Part shown: piece by piece, positions 43,263 to 54,390 of the stretch
Layout: each line of letters opens with the position of its first letter
How positions within the stretch are numbered: the first letter of the stretch is position 1
DNA from: Choanephora cucurbitarum
Taxonomy: Eukaryota > Mucoromycota > Mucoromycetes > Mucorales > Choanephoraceae
NCBI GenBank assembly: GCA_025331435.1
Contig: JAIWNI010000025.1
Span: 1-64,000, forward strand
Direction: 5' to 3'
Length of the DNA: 64,000 nucleotides
The notes under the pieces: generated by a model
Databases searched by the model: none
Seen by the model: the letters and a program-made list of their open reading frames with translations, nothing else
What the model was told of the DNA's origin: nothing
Program-made: the position numbers and the translations under genes

Positions 43263-45446
43263 CTACAGATCAGACGACTTCTTTTTAATATGTACGAGCA
43301 CACTACTATTCGATGAATTTGTCAAATAAGGCAACGATAACCCCTGATGCATCAAAGAGGCGCCAGATCGAGTATCTCTAAAGACAGGGTGACAAGGATC
43401 CCGATAATATATGACAATATCGTAAATAAACAACTCAGTCAATCTTCTTAATCGAATAGGAGGCAGTGATAACCCAAAGGGACTTTGCAGTCGAAATGCC
43501 AATACGACAGCCTCAGTAGATTCTGAATTGGTCGTTTGAGTAACAGCGGTGTAAGTATGCGGTGCATCGGAAGGTGGCTGAATCCAGTCCAGATCACCTC
43601 TCTGGAGAACCATTCTCAATTCCTTGTACAGACTTATCCATTGTCTATACTCCTCCAGTTCTCCTTGGCTTAATTTGTTCAGGTTGGAGCCAATACCTAA
43701 TGCACCCATAAAGGAAACATGAAATCTGAACGAGATGGGAAATCTTGCATAAGAATCATCGTTAGGAGAATCAGTTACCCAACAGCTCATGGTGTTTGGA
43801 GGCACAACAAACGATGTACCATATTGAATCTTGAGTCGTGCATCCGGTCTTGTGTTGTCACTTGTCCAACTGGACTCCACCTTCTTCAGGATAGATAGGT
43901 CGGACCGACCACCGCCACTACAACATGTCTCAATGGCGACTGGGTGAGTGGCTAGCTTGACCATCTCAATCATCTTGTGATAAAATTGAACGTGCGAAAC
44001 CCATACACTATGATCTGTGGTAGGTCCTGCTTCCGAAATTGGCCTGTTCATGTCCCACTTGATATAGTCAATGCCCACCTGCTTTACTAATGATACCATA
44101 CGCTCGACAAGATACTGTCTGACTTGTGGTAGAGTAATATTAAGCACGAGTTGATTGCGCTCCAGATGGCGTGGTCGGTCGGGGTAATGATAGACCCAAT
44201 CAGGATGCTGGCGATAAAGGTCTGAATCCGGATTAACCATCTCAGGCTCAAACCATAGACCAAACTTCATCCCCAATTGATGTACATAATCTGATAATGG
44301 CTTCAATCCTTCTGGAAATTTATCAGGATCAGCAAACCAATCACCAAGGCCTGCTTTATCAGAATGTCTCTTTTGGAACCAGCCATCATCCAGAACAAAC
44401 AGTTCAGCTCCTAATTCAGCAGCTTTTTGGGCAATGATCTTTTGATTTTCAAAATTGACATCAAATCCATAAGCTTCCCAACCGTTATAAAGGACAGGTG
44501 CAGGCTTTTGATAGTCAGGCACTAGCTCTTTTGATTTATTGTCCCTGATATGGCCTGTGATCGAACGTCGAGCTCCAGGGAGTCCCTTTGAGCTATAGCC
44601 TGCAACAAAGCAAGGTAGCTCAAGTGTCTCACCCTTGCCTAATCGATGATGAAAGTCACGATCATGAATACCACCTATGACTCTTGACCGTCCTTCGATA
44701 TCCGTGTGGACCTCTATCTGCCAATTTCCACTCCAACCTAATGTGCCAAAATAAACTTCCGAATCTTCCTCAACCGCAAACCAAGGGTAACTTTGAGCTG
44801 AAGGGATGCCTCGAGTGGATCCAAAGAGATGGGATGTACCTGGCTTCATACTGTGTCTCTGAACTTGAGTTTCGCATGACCATGCTCCAGTCATGGTGAT
44901 AAGTGCTCGATTGGTTGAGAGGGAACGAGGGATATGCCAAGCAGCTGTGTGTGCTTTAGTGACATCATAGTGCAATTCCTCTTTTGCGTGTGAAACTAGT
45001 GTTGTATGACGGATAATCAAATCATGTTCGCAATCCAAACGATAATGTAGTTCGACACGAAAGCCTTGATGGACTCGGTCTTGAAGTTCAATCATTAGGG
45101 TTGTATTAGATGCGTCTAGTTTGTTAGATCGATAAACCAAATCTAGTTCGCGTGTTCCGTTCTCAAATTGTAGGCGCAAAACATCAGGACCATATCGAAG
45201 TCCACCAAAAGCAGGATATTCTTCTGGTGTTGAAGTTATGGCAGGATCTTGTGAACTTCTTCCTTCTTTAGGTAAATTGATAGGAAATGTAATATCGTTG
45301 AAGAAGAACAGCTTTGGACCCCAATACAAGTTGATGAATAGACCTGTTTCTTTATCGACACCAATGACATATGTTGTGTTTTCTGTCACTAGAAACCATG
45401 CAAGTTCTGAAGGATGCTTAAAAATGCCAGATTTTAATACAAACAT
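43263..45446 (-). CDS. GH36 alpha-galactosidase
   Basis: Single uninterrupted frame of 727 aa, the only large intronless enzyme gene in the window. It has the GH36 layout: N-terminal beta-sandwich (PAFGGLRYGPDVLRLQFENG), (beta/alpha)8 barrel with VLYNGWEAYGFDVNFENQ, LFVLDDGWFQKR, FGLWFEPEMVNPDSDLY, the nucleophile motif YIKWDMNR (Asp465), ETCCSGGGRSDL and the acid/base motif SWTSDNTRPDAR (Asp530), then a C-terminal beta domain. It hydrolyses terminal alpha-1,6-galactose from melibiose, raffinose or galactomannan. No signal peptide is visible, suggesting a cytosolic enzyme. Length and motifs resemble bacterial AgaA/RafA-type and fungal group-II enzymes. The start lies 113 bp downstream of the Sac1 stop, same strand. 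Confidence 0.95.
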   Translation of the reverse strand: MFVLKSGIFKHPSELAWFLVTENTTYVIGVDKETGLFINLYWGPKLFFFNDITFPINLPKEGRSSQDPAITSTPEEYPAFGGLRYGPDVLRLQFENGTRELDLVYRSNKLDASNTTLMIELQDRVHQGFRVELHYRLDCEHDLIIRHTTLVSHAKEELHYDVTKAHTAAWHIPRSLSTNRALITMTGAWSCETQVQRHSMKPGTSHLFGSTRGIPSAQSYPWFAVEEDSEVYFGTLGWSGNWQIEVHTDIEGRSRVIGGIHDRDFHHRLGKGETLELPCFVAGYSSKGLPGARRSITGHIRDNKSKELVPDYQKPAPVLYNGWEAYGFDVNFENQKIIAQKAAELGAELFVLDDGWFQKRHSDKAGLGDWFADPDKFPEGLKPLSDYVHQLGMKFGLWFEPEMVNPDSDLYRQHPDWVYHYPDRPRHLERNQLVLNITLPQVRQYLVERMVSLVKQVGIDYIKWDMNRPISEAGPTTDHSVWVSHVQFYHKMIEMVKLATHPVAIETCCSGGGRSDLSILKKVESSWTSDNTRPDARLKIQYGTSFVVPPNTMSCWVTDSPNDDSYARFPISFRFHVSFMGALGIGSNLNKLSQGELEEYRQWISLYKELRMVLQRGDLDWIQPPSDAPHTYTAVTQTTNSESTEAVVLAFRLQSPFGLSLPPIRLRRLTELFIYDIVIYYRDPCHPVFRDTRSGASLMHQGLSLPYLTNSSNSSVLVHIKKKSSDL

Positions 45447-45559
45447 CGATCCAAGCGTTTATGCAAAAGTAATAGAGAGAAAAAGAAAGAGGAAAAATAG
45501 ATAGAGAATGAAAAAAAAATACAGATTGGTTTTATTTCTAGTACTACTTTCTAAATTTG

Positions 45560-48028
45560 TTAGGTGTTTTTCTTTAAAGGTGGCATCAACTCATAACCTT
45601 GTTCTACTTCATTCAATATAGTCGAGCTGTTGCGACGCATGCTCCAATTACGCAGGTCTTTTTTAGCCTTTTGAAGGATATTCGATGCCTGAGGAGCTAT
45701 GTATTGTTGTGTATTGGGTAGTTGGTTTGACTGATATACAGGAACAAGTCTTGGCCAATCAACAAAGGTAGATGCATTTTGTTGAACATATAACCAGCAT
45801 GTTACACTAATGGAAAACCAAAATGATAAAGTAAATAGATACAAAAGTGAGGACTCGATATAGAACAAAGCTGAATTGAACAAAATCATCAAAAACAGGA
45901 CAAAGGAAATCAGCATAATCAAAGGCACTAGCTTGATCATAACAAAAGTAGGCGATGTCTTAAAAGGACTGCTTGCAGAGACAGTTGGGACTCTATAGTT
46001 GCCTAAAAATAAATCAATGCTGTCCTGTCGTGCACCGTCTAGATAATTGTTTTTGATGTATCTAATAGCCGAGTTGTTGAAATCATTGATCATGCCGATA
46101 CGTGTACGTCTTCCTGTACGTGTAAAGTCTGTCTTTAGAGCACCTGTTCCAGAGTAAGGAATACTTAGAGCATCTGCATGATCTGCCCAAACTATATGTG
46201 AAAATGAAATAGAGTTGAGTATTCACACCAAAAAAAAGGGAAAGAAGCTTTTGCTCATGATACTTTACCGTGTTTAAAAATCTGCGTAAAGCCTTCATCA
46301 TTCTCAATTACTTCGGTAGATTGAAGTATACCTAAATCCCGTAACTGTCGATTCAATACCCATTTACCAATGGTGCTCTGAACCACATTTGTTCTGTCCA
46401 AACAATCCATACAATTGGATCGTATCACTGAATTCTGTGATTGACATAAGCTAGGCTGTTCTGTTGCATCATATAGACAATAGCCTTGATTCTTAAGATC
46501 CGACTCTAATTGATCAATCAGCAATTGTACGCGATGCCAGCGCATTTTACGACACTCCAGATGGAAATCAAAATGAACATATTTTAAATTTGGATCTGCT
46601 AATTGTTTGACAATGGAGGCATACAATTGACCCATAGGTTGTTCATATCCATGTGTATTTACCAAATTGACCAAGACCTGAGGTCCATAGTGCTTCAACT
46701 GTTGATCGAAATGTAGCCGAGAGGCATTGAGTACCTGTTCATCTGAGATATTTGCATTGTACCAAAGACGCGGTACATATTTCAGATTCGGTATCTGGGC
46801 CCAGAGAGCAGGAAGACTTCCTCGAGTCTGAACATAAGATGCACGAATAAGGTTGTCTTGAGATAGGGATTTAGAGGGATCGCAAAGTACAAGTTGCTCT
46901 GTTTCTACAAAATTGGAAGCGGATCCATGTTCATTTAAACCTCGGGAAAAGAAGCGCGTACCAGCACGCTCTCGACTTCTTCGGCTGATCAAAGCAAATG
47001 TGACAGCCCTACTATTGATGGCAGTAGAAGTAATAGATACAACTTTATATAAAGAAAAATTAGTGTCAAGATGAAGAGGGTCTGTGTAACCTACATCCTT
47101 GTATGACAGGTAAGATAAAAGCACTGAACTAAAATAGAAACATTTTTTTTAGTAAAATGCAAATGATAAGTGTGTGTGTGTGTATAGGATGTACATCTTG
47201 AGAAGATTGTTCAGTGGTATTAATGAGTTTTTCAGATAAATACCGGTTCCAAAAGAATCTTGCGTCTGCCTATCCAAACAACAATTAAGAGAAGTTTGAG
47301 TTTATCTATCTTGAATACTTTGAATCTAATTGTTTACATCTCGCCAACTGTTGTGTAGTATCTGGGCTTGCTTTTGTGTGCATAATGTGATAGGATACTT
47401 GTGCGAGAAATAGAAACTGTTCTTGGTGAGATGGTCATTCAACAATTGAATGTATTTTTGTTCATCATCGAATTGTTGGTTTGTGAGATGAATAGACTGA
47501 GCAACAGGCAAAATCTGAAAGTTGGTCATACGTAATATCTCGGCATTTTGAAAGAGAGATCCTATTTTTTGACAACCGGTAATGACAATCATGTACTCGC
47601 CTAGCAAAACAACTATATCAGAGACTGGTGTTGTCGATAGCTCATTCATCTCTTCCTCTTACCTGCTTGAAGGCGAATAAATCCTAAAATACCATAGACC
47701 AATAATTCATTCTCCACTTTACTGTCTTGCATAAGCGAAGCTAATTAAATAAAAAAAATGGGTTTGGGTTGACTTGTCAATATGCGCAAATACACACATA
47801 TCATACGTGTTCGTATCTACCATTGAGTTGTAATTCGCCTGAACTTCGATGAACTGTCAAGGTATCTAACTTGATATCTGCAGACTTTTGGTTTGCAGGT
47901 TCAATCAATGGTGTAAAGTGATAAGCTTTATTGGTAACTCGACTTGAAGGCAAAAATTTTAGTTTGTTCAACAAAAAAAACAATTGTTTGGTAGCTTTCA
48001 CTTACAGCTCAAGTTGTTCATAAATCAT
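45560..48028 (-). CDS. SAC1: Sac1 phosphoinositide phosphatase
   Basis: Eight exons: 48006-48028, 47821-47942, 47663-47740, 47338-47600, 47195-47269, 47095-47128, 46269-47042, 45560-46191, giving 666 aa (yeast 623). The SAC domain shows ADARFFWNRYL, FILPVIQGFV (completed by splicing), FALISRRSRERAGTRFFSRGL, NFVETEQL, and the catalytic P-loop NCMDCLDRTN (CX5R, Cys near residue 409). Two C-terminal membrane helices (MLISFVLFLMILFNSALF and LLYLFTLSFWFSISVT) are followed by a tail ending KKNT, a canonical KKxx ER-retrieval signal. It dephosphorylates PI4P at the ER/Golgi and ER-plasma-membrane contacts. The first exon encodes only seven residues (MIYEQLE), and exon 6 is 34 nt. An alternative donor in exon 2 was rejected on frame. 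Confidence 0.92.
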
Positions 48029-49212
48029 GTTTACATAAAGCTCAAAACAGTAGTCTCTTTTTCTAAAAAAAATATTATGAAAGAGAGAAAAGAGTAAAAA
48101 AAATTGCTAACTCGATAAAAAATGGAACAATAGCGGGCGTTGAAACCGAGGAAATAACAGTAAAAGAAGGGTTTTTGAGGTGTTAGTTCGTATACACTGC
48201 TTGTAGTCATTTAGTTTTCCTTGTTTGTTAACAAGTTATTTAAAGAGGTGAGTGCAGCATGAGGACTATGAAATATATTGAGCTTAGACTAAGAAGCTCC
48301 AAGATAAACTGGGTCTTCATAATTTATCCAATGCCAAGCACTTTTGGATTACCTCTTTTTTTTTTTTTTTGAAGGTCTGTCTTTTAACCTACTTGAATGT
48401 ATATAAACTATTACAAGATGCATTGAAGATATACTAAATAGAAAAAAAATAGAGATTCACTCATACTACACAAACCAATATGCTTTTTTTTCCTGCTTTG
48501 CTAGTGCCTTCAGTATAGAGTTTCGTCAACTGACATCTAGGAAATAGTTACCAAACAATTCTTTATTTATACGAGAGACTTAAATGGAAATTATGTTATC
48601 TATATAGTCAAAGTAGATAACATTGCTTTTCTGTCTTCTACCTAATCATTGTTCGATATGATCTCATTTGGGCTGTTTCTGGTCTGTCTCGCAAATCATT
48701 TCGATCGCTGAAAATGAACTTTTTTAAGAGTTGAGCGCACTGAAGACTGTACTTTCCATTTAAGGAAAGTGCTTAATTTAAGCTTTAGGTAGAAGAGACA
48801 AAGTCAACCTTGTACAGTTACTAAAGAGCTCAACATGTTGATTTATCCTAATAAGTCTATTTAACAGTATCTAGCAATCTTCTTTAAAATACACTGAAAA
48901 AGGCAAAAAGTTGTTTATTTAAAGGCTTCATCCTTACTTGATTCATTCTTAAGCTAATAAATTCTTTTTTTTAAAGCAGACATTGTTTCCAAAAAAAGAA
49001 CACAAATTATCAAAAATGTTACCTACAAAAAATAATCTAAAGACAGAGTTGGAAATTTATTTGAACTCGTGCCTTGTGTCTTTATTCTTTTGGTTTCTTA
49101 AATACCACTCTCTTCCTGACTTATTTCGTCTCTCGTTCTTGTCTATTTCACTCCTTATTCCCTTACAGACGACACTCCTTTCTTTCACCTTTTTTTTGTT
49201 TTTCTTCACAAG
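48029..49212. promoter_or_regulatory. Divergent region between SAC1 and PLD genes
   Basis: About 1.2 kb between two divergently transcribed phosphoinositide-related genes. T-runs lie near 48358 and 48963, and a pyrimidine-rich tract sits just before the PLD start. No gene. Confidence 0.5.
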
Positions 49213-52200
49213 ATGTCGAACCAAATAGCTGCTACAGCTGAATACTTTGCTCGTTATAAACAAGAGCCTCATCCAGAGGACACTCACTACCACTCAAACA
49301 CGTCTTCTCCACGAGACACGTTTCATAGTGCCAATGATACGAGTAACCCTTTGGACAGACGTTCTCAGTGGCAACGTGTTTTAAATCGTATTTCTTTTCT
49401 TAGCCCTCTAGATAAACAGCTTGAAGATCAAAACGAACGAGATACATTTGAACTGATGCGTACAGGCCTCAGCAGTAGTACAACAGCCATTAAATCACAC
49501 AGCAATCTAGTAAAAGAACAAGAAGAAAAGCTACCTTCTGCCTCTGATCTGGCCAATGATCAAATTGATCCGCTAGATGAACAGACTGAAGAAAGCGAAT
49601 ATTTTAAACATCCTTTTCAAACACCAGCAAGAAAGGATTCAATACCAGTCGTTCAAGTTCCTTCAGCCGTCAAGATGAATTCGCATACTCACCGTCATGT
49701 TTCGCCTTCAACAGAGGCTGATGACAGTCATGTATTAAAAGATCGTTGGGATCGTACATTAGATCGATTAAAGCATATGACCTATCGTTCGAATACGCCG
49801 CCACCACCTAGGTCTGTCCTGATACAAGGACCTTCTCATACACTAGCCACTTATTACCCACCTGCCTTTGATCCACTCTTTGCTGCGTTTGCTAAAGACG
49901 AAAATGGAAAGAGATTGGTAATATGAGAACAAAGCATTTCGATTCTTATTGTCTCATCATATTTCTTTATTATAGCCACCTATTTTATTACAATGTATTT
50001 ATGTAAATACTCTATATAGACTATAGAAAAGCAAATGGGAGATATTCATATTGTTTTATTCTTATAGGTTAATGTGACTGATTCAGAGGATATCACAAAC
50101 AACCAATGGGTGTTTCGAGTGGAATTACAATATGGAGATGTCAAATGGACCATTCGTCGGGGCATTGCTGACTTTATGTCACTTCACATTAAACTCAAAC
50201 TCAAATCAAACTTGTACGACTATGTGCCTGATCCGCCCAATTTTCCCAACCAACTCTCCAATTTACTCGATACAGCCAAATCGACTATTGGTATCCTGAC
50301 CAAAGAAGAAGAGAGCGAATCCCTTTCTCAAGATGAAGTTTCTCGGATGAAGCGTAAGACAGCACTTCATCAACGAAAGGAACTCACCCAATATCTACGC
50401 AAACTATTGTTACGTGCCCATGTGGCTGTTAGCACCGATATCTGTGAATTCTTAGAGCTATCGGCCATCAGTATTGTTCAAGATATGGGTTGGAAGGGTA
50501 AAGAAGGTTATCTGCGTAACCGAATCAATAATGTCTCTGTCGGTTGCTATTCTATCTTCAAGACTCATCGTTGGAAGACAGAGTGGATCATTCTTCGTGA
50601 CTCCTACATGGCTTTCTGTACAGACACCTCTTCTTGGACACCCACTGATGTCCTGTTGTTTGATAACGCACTCAAGATTCGAATGAAGGAACCCCGAGTC
50701 TATCTGGGTAGCTACCATATCATCTTGAGTAACGAGTCAAGAAAGATAGAGATCAAGGGAACCAAACGAGAGGTAGATCAATGGATCGAGAGTATCGACA
50801 AAGTACGTCGACAGAGTCCCTGGGTTCGAAACCATCGATTCGGTTCATTTGCGCCTGTTCGAAATAACGCTAAAGTCAAGTGGTTTGTGGATGGTGAAAG
50901 TAAAGTTAGATTCAAGAAAAGAAAAATGAAGGCCTTGGTTTAATATATTATCATGTAGATCATTTTAATGCTGTAGCTGAAGCCATTTTATCGGCAAAGT
51001 CAGAAATCTACATAGCTGACTGGTGGTTATCCCCTGAGATAGTAAAGTTTGTTAAAAAAAAAGCACTAGTACTCCATGAAGACCACTTTCTGAACATATT
51101 TCATTGCTATTGTTTAGTATTTACGAAGACCACCTGAAGAAAATGAAGATTTCAGATTAGATCGCCTATTACACCGCAAAGCAAAAGAAGGTGTCAAGAT
51201 TTACATCATTGTCTACAAGGACATGTCACTGGCTTTAACTATCAACTCTGTACATACAAAACAATGGCTTCAAAACCTGCATCCTAATATCATTGGTAAG
51301 ACCCTTCTCTTCTTTTCTTTTAAGAGTTGACTAACTCTTCTTCTTTTTTTAGTACAACGTCATCCAGATCATAAGCTATCTAATGATAATACTGTCTTGT
51401 TCTGGTCTCATCATGAAGTAATTGCTTTTATAGTTATCCATCTCAGTTGACTCATCCTCTCTCTCTCTTTTTTTCTGTCTTTCACGATAGAAAATTGTAG
51501 TAGTAGATAATCGACTTGCTTTCATTGGTGGTTTAGATTTATGTTTTGGGTAAAAAAAAAAAAGAACAATAGTGCATTACTGTGTTGATCTAATACTTCC
51601 TTATATAGTCGTTATGATACTCATAGTCACTCACTCTCTGATCACCCTGCTGAATCCCATTCACATACAATATTTCCAGGTCAAGATTACTCAAATCCTC
51701 GAGTAAAAGATTTCATTGATGGTAATTTGCTGCTTATTTAATTTTTGGCTACACACATCAGACTAAATTACTTGTATAGTATCGCAGCATGACAAAACAT
51801 TAGTCGATAGAAGAGTAACAGCCCGTATGCCTTGGCATGATGTTACTTTGGGTGTGGTAAGTGATTGAATCCTGCAGATGAGACAAAGAAACGAACTGAT
51901 ATCCATTCTAGGTAGGGCCTATTGCTCGTGATATTGCTCGTCATTTCATTCAACGTTGGAATTTCATTAAATCCAAAAAGAGTATGCATCGTCGTCATTT
52001 ACCTTTGTTAATGCCTAAAGGTGAATATGTGGCTGCAGAAGATGAATCTGATTTCGCAGGTACCTGTCGAGTGCAAGTGTTGAGAAGTTCAGCTCGATGG
52101 AGTTCTGATATTGAAAGAGAGGTAATGCCAATCAGGAAAAACACACACATGAGACTGACAATTCATCTGTCTTTCTTCTTTTTTTAAAAAACATATATAC

Positions 52201-53713
52201 AGCATTCAATCTATAATGCTTATATGGAATGTATAGCTCATGCAAAACATTACATTTATTTTGAAAATCAATTCTTCAGTAAGTTGTAGGCTTATTGATT
52301 TCTATACAGTATAGCTAAATTTCGTCTAAAATTTAGTCAGTGCTACTCAAGATGATAAATTACTTCGAAATCGAATTGCAGAAGCATTGATTGAAAGAAT
52401 CAAAAAAGCTCATGCACGTAAAGAAAAGTTCCGCGTCTATGTTCTCATTCCTTTGATTCCTGCTTTCGAAGGTGATCTCACCTCCAGTGACGCTTCTGCT
52501 GCAAGGTAAAAAGATAAATTTGGGCTGTTTTTATACTGTATAGCATATTCACATTTGTTGTCAGAAATGTCATGCATTTTCAATACATCACTATCTCTCG
52601 TGGTGGTCATTCGATTGTTGAGAAGTTAAAAGAGCATGGCATTGATGCGGATCAATACATCTCCTGGTTTAGTTTGCGTAATCACGGCAAAATCAAAATT
52701 CCCGATCAGTCTTCTTTCAATGACAGCGGTACTCTTCTAAATGATGACAACAATCCCTTTGAAGATCAGCCTCAGCTTTTCCGTGTTCAAACCAATCAAT
52801 CTACGGCTCAATCGCTTAAGAATCCGTTCAATGAGCCCAAATCTTCTTTACCTGAAGTAGACGATGACCGCTATGATTATGTCAGTGAATTGCTCTATAT
52901 TCATGACAAGTTGATGATTGTGGATGACCGAATTGTCTTGATGGGCTCAGCCAACATCAACGATCGATCTCAACTAGGCAACAGAGATTCTGAAATTGCC
53001 ATGTTAGTAGAAGACACTGAACTTGTCTCTTCGTATATGGATGGAAAAGAAGTAAAGTGAAAGAGAAGCAGTATGAATACACATGGTTACTTATTATTCA
53101 TTCATTATAGTATAAAGCCTCTAAATTTGCTCATACACTTCGAATGCAACTATGGAAAGAACATCTTGGTCTCCTTAATTTCGAGAATTGGTCTCAACTA
53201 CTTAAAGATGCACAAACACCTTCCAGTACTAAAAGACCACCCCCTCCCCCTCCATTTAATAATCCTAAAGATATACAACACATTCAAGCCCAAGGTCCAG
53301 TCAAGATGCTGGATCGAGCCAGTCGCTCATTTAGTTTTTATGAATCCTTCAACCAACAACGCCACACAGAGCGCCATGATGCAGCGGCCCTTGATCCTCT
53401 CTCAGATCAGTTTTACCACCAAATCTGGCTGAAGCGAGCTACCGATAATACCCATATTTACCGTAATCTGTTCCGTTGCGTACCTGATGATACCATTCAT
53501 ACGTATGAACAACACCGTAAATTTATACCTGATCCTGCGCTTGTTAAGGTAGGCCATGTGGCTAATCCCCATCTGACTGAACAAGAAATTGTTGATCAAC
53601 TGAATGGTATTCATGGTCATTTGGTTCTATTCCCCAAGGATTATCTGAAGGATGAAAATCTCTTGCAGGGCACCTTTATTGATACAGTCACGCCCTTAAT
53701 TATCTTTACCTAA
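49213..53713 (+). CDS. PLD1: PX-PH phospholipase D
   Basis: Fourteen exons: 49213-49917, 49976-50002, 50068-50899, 50959-51041, 51118-51295, 51353-51417, 51491-51549, 51609-51721, 51780-51856, 51912-52121, 52203-52278, 52337-52505, 52565-53051, 53111-53713, giving 1227 aa. The N-terminus is disordered. The PX domain starts on a 27-nt microexon (PPILLQCIY) and continues [18 protein letters not shown]. The PH domain includes [17 protein letters not shown]. Catalytic half 1 has [10 protein letters not shown] and HKD1 HHEKIVVVD (about 628-636; intron 6 falls between E and K). Half 2 has [18 protein letters not shown] and HKD2 IHDKLMIVD (His near 978), then [14 protein letters not shown]. It hydrolyses phosphatidylcholine to phosphatidic acid, stimulated by PI(4,5)P2, in secretion and sporulation. 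Its stop codon overlaps that of PDRG1. Confidence 0.93.
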
Positions 53714-54300
53714 ACATTGTATAAATCTGTGGCTGTCATGCCCTTCAAATTGAATCCATGGATCTCGTTCTTGCCTTCAATCCGTTGAATGGCCAATGCA
53801 TTTTGTTTCATCACTTTTCTTGCTTCGTCAATCTTTTCATCTAATGCCTTTTGATCTATAATTGTATGAGTATGTGTAGCTTTTCTTTTTCGAAAGGTGT
53901 TGTCTTTTTTACCTTTCTGTAACATTGTCTTGACATTGTCTGTAGGTAATTTGATAAACATATCACCAAAAAATGTCCATGCCTTATCGTCTATGTAGAG
54001 TAGGCGTAATTAGAAATATAGTCTATGGAACGCTATCTAATAGCTACCTCTTGTCTTTTTCAGCTGATTCAATGCTTCTCTATTAGAATTGCGCTTTCTG
54101 TCATAATCGATCACCTAAGTAGATGTCAGTCTGTGTTCAACCTGTGCACTCATGCACTATACCGATTGCTTATTGATCAATATTTCTTCAGCTAAATGCT
54201 CTTTCTCAGCAAGTGCTAAACAAATAGTCAGTAAGCCATTCTATAGCTCGTAATATTCATTACTTTGTTCTATCTGATTAGCTATAATAGACGATGACAT
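53710..54300 (-). CDS. PDRG1: PDRG1-like prefoldin-family protein
   Basis: Four exons: 54264-54300, 54163-54215, 54048-54114, 53710-53990, giving 145 aa (human 133). The order of conserved blocks follows PDRG1: LAEEILINKQSVIDYDRKRN, NREALNQLKK, FFGDMFIKLPTDNVKTML, a charged helix DEKIDEARKVMKQ, and a C-terminal GFNLKGM. The coiled-coil/beta-hairpin plan is prefoldin-like. In animals PDRG1 is a subunit of the R2TP/prefoldin-like (URI-PAQosome) complex for assembling RNA polymerases and snoRNPs. All introns are 48-57 nt. The start lies 90 bp from the divergent TAF6 start; the stop overlaps the PLD stop by 2 of 3 bases on the opposite strand. Confidence 0.85.
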
Positions 54301-54390
54301 GGTTTCGATGAAAAAAAAAAAAAGTGAAATAAGGCAAAATTAAACTTCACTCTTTTTTCTTCAACCTTCCTTTAAAATAAAAACGCGATC
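54301..54390. promoter_or_regulatory. 90-bp bidirectional promoter, PDRG1/TAF6
   Basis: Only 90 bp separate the two divergent start codons. It contains an A-run (about 54311-54323), a CTTTTTTC tract and an AAAATAAAAAC stretch before TAF6. Both 5' UTRs must be very short or the transcripts must overlap. Confidence 0.65.

Noticed and set aside
43263..48028. SAC1-GH36 as an operon-like pair
   Set aside because: Same strand and 113 bp apart, but functions are unrelated and tandem close genes are common here.
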